DNA of 64,000 bases from a bacterium (GTDB lineage: Bacteria > Myxococcota > UBA727 > JAUIJE01). Under the pieces are notes generated by a model. It searched no databases and had not been told where the DNA came from. It saw nothing but the letters and a program-made list of their open reading frames with translations. The stretch's first letter is position 1. The number at the start of each line of letters is the position of its first letter. This document shows positions 33,492 through 45,100 of the stretch, one piece after another. The position numbers were made by a program, and so were the translations under genes. Location of the stretch: assembly GCA_030431455.1 (NCBI GenBank), contig JAUIJE010000001.1, positions 248,001-312,000 on the forward strand, in the 5' to 3' direction.

Positions 33492-36356
33492 GTGCCGCAC
33501 CTGGATCGAGGCGTAGCGTTTCATCCCCGCCCACCGCGAGGTGTCGGCAGCGTTGACGAATTCACTTCTGGTGCGCCGCATCGCCTCGACACCCGCCGGT
33601 TTGGTCCGGGAGACCACCTTCACGAAGCGGTGGTGTTCGACCGTGAGGCGCGGTTGGTCGTTGACGAACGATCGAGGTATCCCAAGATTGGGGGTCGGGT
33701 GCGCGTTCAATTTGATCCAAATTTCGACGGCGGAACTGTCCTGGCATGGCAGCAGACACCGCAGTTCGGCGTGACCGCAACCGGTCCGAGAGGTCTTCTG
33801 GAGCTACTCGAAACTGCCTTGGGGCTCGGCGGTCAGCACGCCGACACAACAACCCGCCTGTTGGCCTTGGTCCGGCGCCTGCCCGAGCACGAAGGCTTTT
33901 GGAGCGCTTCGGCGGAGCGAGACCCATTCGGAACGGGTCGACGGCTTCTCAACTGGTACGACACCTTGAGTGCCTGGGGCTGGACTGGGCAGGTCAAACA
34001 CGGACGTCTCGGTCCGCTCGCAGACGTCTGCGGCGACCTGCCGCTTGGCATGGTTGGACGATTGCACATCGTCAATCGCGCACTTGGCGACGTCCAATCC
34101 CCCATCGAGTGCCTCACGCTCTATTCGGGGCGCGAAGTCTTCGCTCCCCTTTGGAGACACACCATCTCGTGCTTGGAGAGGCGCGGCACCAAAGTTGTTG
34201 TCGCCCCTGCCGCTGCGGCCGCGGCGCCTCCGGACACAAATCTTGGCCGCATTCAGCGCGCGATGGGCACGAGCGCCAATGCCGCACTCGATCCCGGCTG
34301 CCCCTCGCTCGTGCTCTACCGCCCCTACGGTCCTGTCGAAGCGGCCGACGCCACCGCCGCGATGGCGCCGACACTGGGATCGTCGCTGATCGTGATTCAG
34401 GGCGACTCGACTTTGGACGATGCGTTCTATCGGTTCGGCGCTCCAACGATGGGAACTGCGCGGGCCAGTCGAACCCGCGCGGTGGCGCATTCGGCGCTCC
34501 ACATTCTCCCACTCCTCTGTGAGCTGCAGTTCGGGTCGGCCGATCCGCAACGCGCGGCGGAGCTCTTGAGCCTTCCCGAATCACCTGTGCCGGCGCGGTT
34601 TCGGCGAGCGCTTGCCCGCGTTCTCGATGACGTTCCCTCCCTCCGGAGCGCTGCTTTTCACGAATGTCTGGCTACGCTTCTGGCGCGCAACCCCGATGTG
34701 GCGAAGCGCGAACAGGTAAAATCCCGCCTCGACACGGTCTTATTCGCCTCGGATGCCACCGGGGCGCAGCAGGTCCGCGTGGCTCAGCTTCGGAGCTGCG
34801 TTCAAATCACACGAGAGCTCGCGACGGCGGCGTATCAACGTGCGCTCCGCAACGATGGCCTCGTCGATCCAACCCTTGAAGAATCCGCGTTCGACGCGAC
34901 CGAGGCGGATGATTGGCGCGCTGTGCTTTGGCAGTGCGACACCTTCGAGCGCGCGTTTCAAGCACTCGGGGGCGGCACCTTGTCGCGGCCACGCGTTCGG
35001 CAAGCTCTTGAGCTGAGCCTTCCCCCGTCTGTGAGGTCGTCGTTCCGCGACCAGGTTGGCACTGTTTCGTTGGCGCGCCCCGGAGCGTTGGCCTCCCGCG
35101 CGCAGACGGTGCTTTGGTGGAACTTCTCCCGAGAGCACATCCCGGCGCCAACGGTCGTCCCGCTGACCGACGACGAACAATCCGCATTGCGGGCCGCCAA
35201 CATCGGGGTGGTCGAGCCCCACGTCGTGTCGCGCCATCGTGCAGCCCAGGCCCGTCGTGCCGTTTTGCACGCAGGTCATCGGCTGATCCTTATCTGTCCA
35301 CAGTTTGGCGCTGACAACGAGCGGCTGCACCCACACCCGCTCTGGGACGAAATCAGCGCATGCGTCGAACACGGAAGCGCTTCATTGCTTCAAACCGAAA
35401 CGCTGTTCGCGGCGTCGGAAGCCAAGCAAGTCAGCCTTCGCTCTTTGCCAAAGCCGTGGCGGGATTTTGAGATCGGTGCCGGCGTTGTCCCCGAGCGCGA
35501 GGCCGAATCGCCCTCGAGCGTGTCCAAATACATCGGGTGCGAGCTGCAACACGTTTTGACCTACGCCGCGCGGTTGCGCGCAGGGCCAAGCTTCGAACTT
35601 CAACTGAGCCCAAGAGTTCTCGGGGGAGCGGCGCATGCGATCTTGGAACACCTGGGGCGGGAGGGTGCGTATGAGCGCAACGCGGGCGAGGAGGCAGCAG
35701 CGCTCTTCGACGAGGTCATCGCTGATCATGTGGCCCAGCTTCGAGACCCTGCACGACGGGGTGAATACGACGAGCTGCGAAGCGCTGTCGTTGATGCCGC
35801 AGCACACATGGCGCGGCTCGTTCAAAACGACGGGTTCACTGTGCATCACGTCGAAGAACACGTGGAAGGCCTCCTGAACGAAATCTCGCTCGGGGGTCGG
35901 CCGGACGTCATTCTCAAGGACGCTGCAGGGCGCCTGCTCGTGGTCGATTTTAAGTTTGGCGGCGAATCCTCCCGCAAGGATGAGCTCCGGAATGGCGCTG
36001 CAGTTCAGGTCGCGGCCTACGCGCAACTGCTGGAGAAGGAGTCTGAGGGTCCCGTTGCCGTCGCGTTCTATGTGCTTCGCAACCGGTCGCTTCTCCTCAG
36101 CGATGCGATCACGGCGCTGGGTACACATATCGAGGGCCCCTCGCCGAAAGAGACGTGGGATGCCGCCGCGTTCACCTTTGCGGGGCGTCGTGCCGCCCGA
36201 GGCGCAGGCCTCGTGACCGCTCGAGGGGTGGGCGAGCCCGATTTGGTCGTACGACGGTCGCAGCTGCGCCAAGACCGCCTCGAGCTGGCCCCTCCGTGTC
36301 GGTACTGCGACTACGCTGTGCTTTGCGGCAAAGCGTTCGCCGAAGGGCAGGCGTGA
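33492..36356 (+). CDS. AddB-like PD-(D/E)XK nuclease with iron-sulfur cysteines
   Basis: A 954-residue partner of the AddA-like helicase. The C-terminal region is an AddB/RecB-type nuclease: SKYIGCELQHVLTYAARL (about 680-697), GGRPDVILKDAAGRLLVVDF followed by KFGG (Asp ... Asp-x-Lys, about 803-820), a QVAAYAQLLEKESEG segment, and PPCRYCDYAVLCG near the C terminus. One upstream Cys plus C-x2-C-x5-C is the AddB-type [4Fe-4S] arrangement. There is no Walker A, so unlike canonical AddB it lacks even a pseudo-helicase P-loop; the middle holds LLNWYDTLSAWGWTGQVKHG, seen in many AddB-like proteins. The GTG at 33492, after the upstream stop, is my choice; earlier in-frame codons overlap the CoiA-like gene. 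Its stop overlaps the AddA start (GTGA). Confidence 0.75.
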   Translation: MPHLDRGVAFHPRPPRGVGSVDEFTSGAPHRLDTRRFGPGDHLHEAVVFDREARLVVDERSRYPKIGGRVRVQFDPNFDGGTVLAWQQTPQFGVTATGPRGLLELLETALGLGGQHADTTTRLLALVRRLPEHEGFWSASAERDPFGTGRRLLNWYDTLSAWGWTGQVKHGRLGPLADVCGDLPLGMVGRLHIVNRALGDVQSPIECLTLYSGREVFAPLWRHTISCLERRGTKVVVAPAAAAAAPPDTNLGRIQRAMGTSANAALDPGCPSLVLYRPYGPVEAADATAAMAPTLGSSLIVIQGDSTLDDAFYRFGAPTMGTARASRTRAVAHSALHILPLLCELQFGSADPQRAAELLSLPESPVPARFRRALARVLDDVPSLRSAAFHECLATLLARNPDVAKREQVKSRLDTVLFASDATGAQQVRVAQLRSCVQITRELATAAYQRALRNDGLVDPTLEESAFDATEADDWRAVLWQCDTFERAFQALGGGTLSRPRVRQALELSLPPSVRSSFRDQVGTVSLARPGALASRAQTVLWWNFSREHIPAPTVVPLTDDEQSALRAANIGVVEPHVVSRHRAAQARRAVLHAGHRLILICPQFGADNERLHPHPLWDEISACVEHGSASLLQTETLFAASEAKQVSLRSLPKPWRDFEIGAGVVPEREAESPSSVSKYIGCELQHVLTYAARLRAGPSFELQLSPRVLGGAAHAILEHLGREGAYERNAGEEAAALFDEVIADHVAQLRDPARRGEYDELRSAVVDAAAHMARLVQNDGFTVHHVEEHVEGLLNEISLGGRPDVILKDAAGRLLVVDFKFGGESSRKDELRNGAAVQVAAYAQLLEKESEGPVAVAFYVLRNRSLLLSDAITALGTHIEGPSPKETWDAAAFTFAGRRAARGAGLVTARGVGEPDLVVRRSQLRQDRLELAPPCRYCDYAVLCGKAFAEGQA

Positions 36357-39300
36357 GCGCGGTGAACGCGACTCTCCTTGAACGCATCCGCGTCATCTCG
36401 GCCAGTGCCGGGAGCGGCAAGACGTACCGCCTCACCCAAGAACTGACGCAAGCCATCATCAACGACGGCATCCACCCGTCTCGCATCATTGCCACGACGT
36501 TCACGCGGAAGGCTGCCGCCGAGCTCAGTGAAAGGGCACGACTCGCCTTGATCCGTGCAGGCCGCGTCGAGGATGCGGAAGCCCTCGACGCCGCGCGAAT
36601 TGGGACGGTCAACGCCGTGTGCGGCCGCCTCGTGTCCGATTTCGCATTCGAGCTCGGCGTGTCCCCGACCAGCGACGTTCTCGACGAGAAGCGTGCTGCG
36701 GAGGGATTCAAGCGTTGCCTGGCAGAGGTCGTGACCGCCGAGGAACGAGACGTGCTCGAAACAATCACCGCGCGATTCAATGACTTTGCGTGGCGCGAAG
36801 ACGTGCGGGCGGTGGCAGAGCAAGCGCGAACCAATGGGGTGAGCGCCGAAGCTCTACGTGGCTCGGCCGCGAGTTCATGGTCGCTCTTGGGGGCGGTGCT
36901 CGAAGAAGCGGAGCCAGGCACTGACCTCGACGCGGAGCTTCAGGCTGCCATCGAGACGTTCCTCGCCGATGCGCAAGTGAGCCTTGACGGCGGACTCAAG
37001 CGAGGGGCCAAGGGACTACGCAGCACCATGGGCACCTACGGCGGGATCGTTCGGGCAAGCCGGTACGGACGCTTGAAGTGGAGTCAATGGATCAAAGCCT
37101 GCAACGTGAGCACCACGAAAGCGTCTGAAGCCCTCGTAGCACCCATCAAGGCTGTCGCAGCGAGGTTCGGACAGCACCCTCGGTTCCACGAGGACCTCAA
37201 GACCGCGACGCATCTCGTCTATGCGTTGGCGGCAAGGTCCCTGGATGCGTACCAATCGTTCAAGCAAGATCGCTGCGCCATCGACTTCATCGATCAAGAG
37301 ACATTGGCGCTCGAACTCCTCCAACGGTCCGATGTCTTCGAGCGGTTGAGGCGTGAGGTGGACGTCGTCTTTGTGGATGAGTTTCAGGACACGAGTCCAC
37401 TTCAGCTCGCCATCTTTCTCAAGCTCGCAGAGCTCGCAGACAAAAGCGTCTGGGTCGGCGACCAAAAGCAAGCAATCTTCGGCTTTCGCGGCACCGATCC
37501 CGCTCTCATGGATGCCGCGGTCGACGCAGTGGCTGCCTCTGATGCCGGTCACGTCGACACCCTCAAGACGTCATACCGCTCCCGACCCGCGTTGGTGGAT
37601 ACGACCAGCGCTCTATTTGTTGCTCCCTTCGCCGCGCAGCGCATCACCGCAGACCGGGTCTCCCTCACGGCAGCGGCAACCGACGACGAAGCCGTTGGGC
37701 CGGCGTACGAACGTTGGGTGCTCGCAGAGTCAACACCGCAAGACAAAATGGCGATGTGCTTGGCCAATGCCGTGCATGAGATGCTCCAGGACGACAGTGT
37801 TCGCGTTCGTGATGGCGCCACAACGCGCGTGGTCCAACCAGGCGATGTCGCCATCCTCTGTCGTCGGAGGAGAACGGCGCTGTTGGTGGCGCGAGCCCTC
37901 AGCGACCGCGGCGTCCATGCCGCTATGGCGAAGACCGGCTTGCTCTCGACGGCCGAAGGCATAGCGGCTGCCGCGGCGCTTCGCCTTTGGGCAGACGATC
38001 GCGACACCCTGGCGGCGGCAGAGCTCCTGCGTCTGACCGAGTACGCGGACGACCCCAACGGGTTTTTGCTCGCAGTGCTCGAGGACGCGCAACTGCCGGC
38101 GGCGGCCAGAACCTATTCCCCGGTCTTGAACACAGACCTCGTGCGGCGCATCGCAAAAGAGCGGGAGCGATTCCCTCTGGCCTCCGGCATCGAGGCATTT
38201 GACCGCATCGTCGATGCCATCGACCTCCGTACGCTTTGTGCCTCGTGGGGCAACGCCGATGCCCGACGCGCCAACATCGATGCCATGCGGGGACACATCA
38301 TTGCGCAGGCAGGGCGCGCTCTCGTCGACGGCACCTCTACGTCGCCGGCGGCGATGTGGGCTCACCTCAAGAATCTGCAAGCCACAGAGGAAGACAGCCA
38401 AGCCGTCGTCAGCGGCTCCAATGCTGTTTCAGTGATGACCTGGCACGCCTCGAAGGGGTTGGAATGGCCGGTCACCGTCCTGTACGAGCTCGAACGGGAC
38501 CGAAAGTCGGCGGCCTGGGGGGTGAGTGCGGAGATGGTGCCGGGCCAAGCGCTCGACTACCGAGACCCTCTGCAATCGCGCTGGGTGCGGTACTGGCCCC
38601 ATCCCTTTCACCCCTCGAACGCGCGGTCGCCCGTTCACGACAGGTTAAACGCCAGCTCCCAGCATCGTGACGCCGAGGACCGTCGCTTCCGCGAAGACCT
38701 TCGCCTGCTGTACGTGGGCTGGACCCGGGCGAAAGACCGCCTGGTGCTGGCTGGCGCGGAGCGCGATCTCGAGAAGGGTGTGCTGCGGACACTGCGAGAC
38801 GCGAACGACAACCTCGTGTTCGCCGATGTCGACAAGACTTCGTCGGCGAAGACACAAACGGTTGCCTGGGCAGGCCACGATGTACCCGTCGTCGTCCGAC
38901 AAGCGGACTCGACCCCTCATTCGAAACCACCCCTGGTGCCTGGACGTGTCTTGGTTGCGCCAGGTCCGCGCAACCACCCGCCGGCCCATCGACGGCCTTC
39001 TGACATCTCGAGGCCCGGCGCGGTGGGGGAGGTCACGCGCTTGGGAGCGCCTCTGCCCTCGCACGAGCGACGCGACCAGGAACAGGCCCAACGGTTTGGT
39101 AGTGCTCTTCATGGTTTCTTGGCGGCGGATGTGCTGTACGTGTCCAGCGGGGCACCCAAACGCCGTCGTCGCGACGTCGCCCTGGGGCTGTTTCGACGCT
39201 TTTTGGGAGCAGCTGGTGATGACGATGCCTGTCTCGCCTACGCGGATGACGCTTTGGTGGCGAGCGACCGCTTGCACGAAGTGGTCGCGAAACGGTGGCC

Positions 39301-40075
39301 AGGTTCCCGCGAGCGGCCGACGACATGGCGCGCCGAGTGGCCGATTCACCATCCGCAACCCAACGGCACTGTGGTGCGAGGGGCCGTCGACCTCGTGCTC
39401 GACACCGTAGAAGGCCTTGTCATCGTCGACCACAAATCGTTCTCGGGGTCAGTCGAGGAAGCCGCCGCAAAAGCGGCGACATTCGCGGGGCAGCTCGAGG
39501 CCTACGCCGCGGCCATTGCCGCAGCCACGGGGCGTCCCATCCTCGGCACGCTGGTGCACATGCCGCTGCACGGCCTCCTGCTGGACGTATCGTCGACGAG
39601 CGCTGATGCCTTGCCACCAGTCGCACGAAGGGCTCGCTCGGTGGCGCTCACGCCCGCGCAGGTTCCGCTCACGGGTCGCGTGCACCTCATCCTGGCGGTG
39701 CTGCGGGCGGAGGTTGAAGGCTACGCGTACGAGGGCGCGGACGAGCCGCAACGAGACAATTGTCTGCGCACCGCCGTGTTGCTCGGTCTGTGTGGCCGGC
39801 TCTACGACCTCACCCCCCTCGGTGTCGCGGCATTGCGCGCCACGGACCGCTTGGATGCAGAGCGCGCGGTGGTGCAGGGCTTTTTGACCTCGGACGTCGC
39901 CCAAGCGTGGGTAGCGTGGGCGGGCAAGGCCGCTTTGGTCCACGTGGACGAGGAAACCGCGGCAGCGTTTCTGGAAGATGCCACCGGGATGAGCGCACGG
40001 CGGGCCAGGGTACGCGGGCGAGCGCTCCGGCGTCTGCACAGCGTCGTACGAGGCGTGGAAAGGCTCAACGGATGA
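36353..40075 (+). CDS. AddA-like UvrD-family helicase-nuclease
   Basis: A 1240-residue superfamily 1A helicase fused to a nuclease. Helicase motifs in order: I ISASAGSGKTYRL (about 15-27), Ia IATTFTRKAAAELSERARL, II VVFVDEFQDTSPLQLA, III SVWVGDQKQAIFGFRGTDP, IV LKTSYRSRPALVD, V VSVMTWHASKGLEWPV, VI LRLLYVGWTRAKDRLVL (about 781). The nuclease domain has RFGSALHGFLAADV and GAVDLVLDTVEGLVIVDHKS (about 1008-1027) with GQLEAYA, a complete Asp ... Asp-x-Lys set. About 130 extra residues at the C terminus look like a winged-helix module. GTG at 36353 overlaps the AddB-like stop and places Walker A where AddA has it. Likely an end-dependent DNA helicase-nuclease acting with the AddB-like protein on invading DNA. 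Confidence 0.85.
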   Translation: MSAVNATLLERIRVISASAGSGKTYRLTQELTQAIINDGIHPSRIIATTFTRKAAAELSERARLALIRAGRVEDAEALDAARIGTVNAVCGRLVSDFAFELGVSPTSDVLDEKRAAEGFKRCLAEVVTAEERDVLETITARFNDFAWREDVRAVAEQARTNGVSAEALRGSAASSWSLLGAVLEEAEPGTDLDAELQAAIETFLADAQVSLDGGLKRGAKGLRSTMGTYGGIVRASRYGRLKWSQWIKACNVSTTKASEALVAPIKAVAARFGQHPRFHEDLKTATHLVYALAARSLDAYQSFKQDRCAIDFIDQETLALELLQRSDVFERLRREVDVVFVDEFQDTSPLQLAIFLKLAELADKSVWVGDQKQAIFGFRGTDPALMDAAVDAVAASDAGHVDTLKTSYRSRPALVDTTSALFVAPFAAQRITADRVSLTAAATDDEAVGPAYERWVLAESTPQDKMAMCLANAVHEMLQDDSVRVRDGATTRVVQPGDVAILCRRRRTALLVARALSDRGVHAAMAKTGLLSTAEGIAAAAALRLWADDRDTLAAAELLRLTEYADDPNGFLLAVLEDAQLPAAARTYSPVLNTDLVRRIAKERERFPLASGIEAFDRIVDAIDLRTLCASWGNADARRANIDAMRGHIIAQAGRALVDGTSTSPAAMWAHLKNLQATEEDSQAVVSGSNAVSVMTWHASKGLEWPVTVLYELERDRKSAAWGVSAEMVPGQALDYRDPLQSRWVRYWPHPFHPSNARSPVHDRLNASSQHRDAEDRRFREDLRLLYVGWTRAKDRLVLAGAERDLEKGVLRTLRDANDNLVFADVDKTSSAKTQTVAWAGHDVPVVVRQADSTPHSKPPLVPGRVLVAPGPRNHPPAHRRPSDISRPGAVGEVTRLGAPLPSHERRDQEQAQRFGSALHGFLAADVLYVSSGAPKRRRRDVALGLFRRFLGAAGDDDACLAYADDALVASDRLHEVVAKRWPGSRERPTTWRAEWPIHHPQPNGTVVRGAVDLVLDTVEGLVIVDHKSFSGSVEEAAAKAATFAGQLEAYAAAIAAATGRPILGTLVHMPLHGLLLDVSSTSADALPPVARRARSVALTPAQVPLTGRVHLILAVLRAEVEGYAYEGADEPQRDNCLRTAVLLGLCGRLYDLTPLGVAALRATDRLDAERAVVQGFLTSDVAQAWVAWAGKAALVHVDEETAAAFLEDATGMSARRARVRGRALRRLHSVVRGVERLNG

Positions 40076-40162
40076 ACTCGAGACGGGGCCGGGCACGAGG
40101 GAGCTGGACGCGGTATCACCAGGGCCGCTCGGAGGAGCGCTCATCGCAGGAGGGGCTGGGCG

Positions 40163-40738
40163 ATGTCTAAGACCGTGGCGCTGACCAACATGGAGCTCGA
40201 TGACATCCTGACCGCACAGCTCGTGGTCGCTTGGGCGGGCGAGGGGGGTGAAGCCAAGCGCCTCGGGTGGTGGCGCACGGACATGTGCAGCGAGTACGGC
40301 GGCGAGGACTTGATGAAGCGTTTGACGCCGACGACCTGGCCATGGGCGGTGCTCGAAACCGCGCGGGAGGCAGCGCGGCGCACGGAGCAGGGTGTGGTGG
40401 AGAAGGACCACAGCCCCGATGAGGTGTTCAGTCTTTATCGCATGGGCTTTGCCATCGATGAGCAGCTGGACGAAAGGCTCGATGCACACCGTCGGTCGGG
40501 GAAACTCCCGCTGGAAGCTCTTCCCGGGCTTGTCGAGCTGCTCGAGGGCAACTGGTCCGCGGACAAGATGGCCGATTGGGTCACGGGGCACGGCGATGCC
40601 TCCACCACAACGGAACCGCTCGGCCAGAAGCTCACCGGTCAACCGCCGGCATCGATCGAGCTACGCACCAAAAAGCTCATCAGCGCCTTGGTCCCGCTCC
40701 GAGACGACTACCCGTTTCCCCATTGGAGGCTTTCGTGA
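40163..40738 (+). CDS. brxE: BREX type 6 protein BrxE
   Basis: A 191-residue protein in the exact place of BrxE, the gene that distinguishes type 6 BREX. It is helical and soluble, beginning MSKTVALTNMELDDILTAQL and including EAKRLGWWRTDMCSEYGGED, LMKRLTPTTWPWAVLETARE and SPDEVFSLYRMGFAIDEQLD. The ATG follows CAGGAGGGG. The stop overlaps the BrxA GTG (GTGA). Its biochemical role in BREX is not established. Assignment rests on size, position and the order of the following genes more than on a motif. Confidence 0.8.
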   Translation: MSKTVALTNMELDDILTAQLVVAWAGEGGEAKRLGWWRTDMCSEYGGEDLMKRLTPTTWPWAVLETAREAARRTEQGVVEKDHSPDEVFSLYRMGFAIDEQLDERLDAHRRSGKLPLEALPGLVELLEGNWSADKMADWVTGHGDASTTTEPLGQKLTGQPPASIELRTKKLISALVPLRDDYPFPHWRLS

Positions 40739-41525
40739 CGGTGTCATCGGCCTCCCGCCCTCGCGAGGAAACGTCCGTGCACACACGCATCCTGAAGTGT
40801 GCGCTCGAAATCGATGACACGCGCGCGTACTGGGCCCACGGCGCTCGCGCCGAGCGGGACCGCACGCCGAAAACCGCCTTCGATGAGGCTTGGTTTGGCT
40901 CAAGGAGCATGAAGCGCGTCGAGGTGTTGATCACCAACTTCCGTGCGCGATTCGATGCGTTCCCCCCTTCCTTGCCCGTCCTGTCGGCGTGGAAAGACAT
41001 GGAGCCGAAAACACGCGGCATCGTGTGCCATTGGCACATGCAGCTGTCGGATCCGCTCTACCGGCGCTTCACGGGCGAGTACTTGGTGGAGCGTCGGGAC
41101 CAGACCGACACCGTTACCCGCGATGCTGTGCTCAAGTGGGTGAGCAGCGAAGGTGCAGAGCGCTGGACGATGCCCACCCGCATCCAGTTTGCGTCTAAAC
41201 TCCTGTCGGTGGCGTACGCAGCAGGATTGGTTGGCGGCAACCGGGACCCCAGGCCCTTGGTGTACCCACGGGTCGAAGACGATGCGCTGACGTATCTGAT
41301 GTATTTGCTGCGCAGCGTTGCGTTCGAAGGAACGCTGGCGAACAATCCGTATCTCGCTTCCGTCGGCCTCGACGCGGGATTTGCCACCGACCGTCTGAGG
41401 GGCCTGAGTGCCCTGTCGTACCGACGCCAGACTGACCTCGTGGAAGTCGACTGGGCGTTTGACACGCTCGAAACCTGGGCCGCGGGCACCGTGCACCAAG
41501 AGCGCGCCAATGTCGGGAGCTACCT

Positions 41526-41529
<4 letters not shown>
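40735..41529 (+). CDS. brxA: BREX protein BrxA (DUF1819)
   Basis: A 264-residue BrxA-family protein, a small helical DNA-binding component of BREX complexes. Visible pieces are TRILKCALEIDDTRAYWAHG, KRVEVLITNFRARFDAFPPS, DPLYRRFTGEYLVERRDQTD (the core SDPLYRRFTGEYL pattern is typical of the family) and LVEVDWAFDTLETWAAGTVH. I start at the GTG at 40735, which overlaps the BrxE stop; upstream in-frame codons are BrxE's shadow. The stop overlaps the BrxB ATG. Confidence 0.88.
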
Positions 41530-42155
<626 letters not shown>

Positions 42156-42165
42156 GACCTAGACC

Positions 42166-45100
42166 ATGAGCAAAACGAATACGCCCATGCGCGAGCTGTT
42201 TGTTTCGGATGTCACCCGGGACATTCCGCCGGTGGTCTATTTCCACGAACAGGACCCGTTGCGGGTGGCCTCGGAGATTGACGAATACATCATCACGGGC
42301 GGCTGGCCCGACGAGCATCCCAACCACCGCAGGGTCCCAGACGGCATTCACGAGCAGTACGTCAAACTCCTCACCAACATCAAAAAGGAACTCGACAAGA
42401 CCGGCGGCCCCGCGTTGCCCACCGCATGGATCTCGGGCTTTTATGGGTCAGGGAAGTCGAGCTTCGCGAAGCTCTTGGGCATGGCCCTCGATGGGACTGC
42501 ATTGCCGGACGGGCGGTCGGCGGCCGACGCCTGGCTCAAACGCGACATCTCCCCCCGCCGAGACGAACTCGCGGCGGCATGGTCGGCGTTGCGCGGTCAA
42601 ATCGACCCCATCGCCGTCGTGTTCGACATTGGCGCGGTGGGTCGCGACAACGAACACATCCATGCGGCGATCGTGCGGCAGGTGCAGCAGCGGCTGGGCT
42701 ACTGCAGCAAAGACGCGTTGGTCGCCGACTTCGAGCTCGGGCTCGAACGACGCGGTCAATGGCAGGACTTTCTGAAAGCCGCAGAAAAGGCTCTGGGAAG
42801 ACCCTGGGATGACGTCAAAGACCGCCCTCTGGCCGAAGAAGAGTTCTCGCAGGCGATGCATGAGCTTGAGCCCGAGCGATACGAAGACCCCATGGCTTGG
42901 ATCGCCAGCCGGGCGGGCATGAAGTCAGCGAAAAACTCCCCAGAGGAGGCCGTCACCGCCATCGACGACATGCTGAAGTTCCGGCAGCCGGACGCCACCC
43001 TGTTCGTGGTCGTCGATGAGGTCTCGCAGTACGTGCTTTCGCACAAGGACCGCGTGGACCGTTTGCGCGCGTTTGCGAGCGCGCTGGGCGCAAAGCTCCG
43101 GGGCAAGGCGTGGCTGTTGGCCCTGGGCCAACAGAAGGTCGACGAGGAAGCGGGCGATTCATTTTTGGTGTGGGCCAAGGACCGATTTCCGCCCAACCTG
43201 CGGGTGCACCTCTCGGCGACCAACATCCGCGATGTGATTCACCAGCGGCTGCTGCGCAAAACTGAGGCTGCCGCCGCCTCACTGTCAAAGCTGTTCGATC
43301 AACACCGGGCCAATCTCAAGCTCTACGCCTATGGGTGCGAGGGCATCTCGTCGGAAGAGTTCGTCGAGACCTATCCTCTATTGCCCGAGCACATCGATCT
43401 ATTGCTGCAGGTCACTTCGGCGCTTCGCACCCGTTCGAGCCGCGCGCAGGGCGACGACCAAGCGATTCGCGGGTTGCTGCAGATGTTGGGCGAGCTCTTT
43501 CGCTCACAGAATCTCGCCGACGCTGACGTGGGCACCCTGATTTCGTTCGACATGATCTACGAGGTCCAACAGACGGCGCTCGGCTCCGATGCCCAACACA
43601 GCATGGCCCGCATCCTCAACCAGTGTGCCGAAGACGAGGACCCGCTGCTCGTCCGCGCCGCGAAGGCCGTGGCCCTGCTCGAACTCGTGTCCGACACATT
43701 GCCCACCACCTCGGACCTGGTGGCGAAGTGTCTCTACGACCGACTCGATCGCGGCGACAACAAGAAGTCGGTCGAGGCCGCGCTCGAAGAACTCAAGCAA
43801 CGCAACCTGCTCGGCTATTCAGAAAAGACGGGCTACAAACTGCAGTCGAGCGCGGGCGAGGAGTGGGAACGGGACCGCCGCGACATTCCGGTCGCCACCG
43901 AGAAGCTGAGCGACATCGTGAAGGGCGCGCTCGACGAGCTGCTCGCACGGCCGGAACGGCCCAAGCTTGAAGGCACGCCTTTTCCGTGGGCGGGGCGTTT
44001 TTCCGACGGGCACCGCCACGATGACGTCGTGCTCAAGGACCCGCGCGATGGCCGGGCGGTGTGGGTCGATTTTCGATACCTGGCCAAGGACGACCGCAGC
44101 GATTCGGCTTGGGCCAAAAGAAGCGACGAAAGCGCTCTCGCCGACCGCATCGTGTGGGTGTGTGGCGAGCCAGATGAGCTGAAAGACAAAGCCCGCGAAC
44201 TCGCGCGGTCGCAGGCGATGGTGCGCCGCTTCAAACCGCGCAAAGAGTCATTGAGCCAGGCCAAAAAGCTCCTTCTGCAGCAGGAAGAAAACCGCGTCGA
44301 AGACCTGCAAAAGGCGGTGATGGAAGCGGTGGCATCCACCTGGCTCGCAGGCCGAATCTATTTCCGGGGCGAGTCCATCGACCCCAAGAGCCTGAGCGAT
44401 GGGTTCACGTCTGCGCTCTTTGCGGCGGCGGAAAAGAAGTTGCCGGTGCTGTTCGACCGGTTCGTGGGCACCAACATCACGCCCTCGGAGCTCTCGGTTC
44501 TGCTCGATGCGGAGCTGTCGGGGCCTTCGAGCAAGTTTTTGCCTGAAGAGCTCGGCTTGCTTGAACTCGACGGGGGCAAATACGTCTCGTCGTGCGAAGG
44601 GGTGGTGCCCAAGCGCATCCTCGAGTTTTTGGACGAACACGATGGAGCCGCGGGCTCGACCCTCGACAAAGCGTTCGGTGGGCCGCCCTATGGCTACTCG
44701 TTGGCGGTCATCAAGGCCTGTACCGCGGGTCTGTTGCGCGGCAGCAAGGTGAAGGTCCAGACCGAAAGCGGCGCGAACCTCACCGCGATTCGCGACGCCA
44801 ATGTGCGTGATGTGTTCGAAAAGGACCGCGACTTCAAGCGCGCGACCTTCTACCCCGCGGGTGACGACGACATCGGGTACGCCACGCGGTCACGCATCTG
44901 CGCTTTTTTCGACAAGCGGCTCGAGGTCAAACTCAATCGAGAAGACAACGCCATTGCCGACGCTGTACAGCAACATTTCCCGCACCAGCTCGACCGCGTG
45001 CGCGCGCTGGAGCGCTTGCTCAAGTCACTCCCTCCCAAGACCGAAATCCCTGACAAGCTGGGCGCGCTCGAGGACGCCTTTGTGCAATGCCTCAAGAACG

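Noticed and set aside
40072-40170. 32-codon open frame between the AddA-like gene and brxE, starting in an ATGA overlap
   Set aside because: Arg/Ser-rich, no hydrophobic or domain pattern, and it contains the brxE ribosome-binding site; more likely the leader of brxE than a gene.
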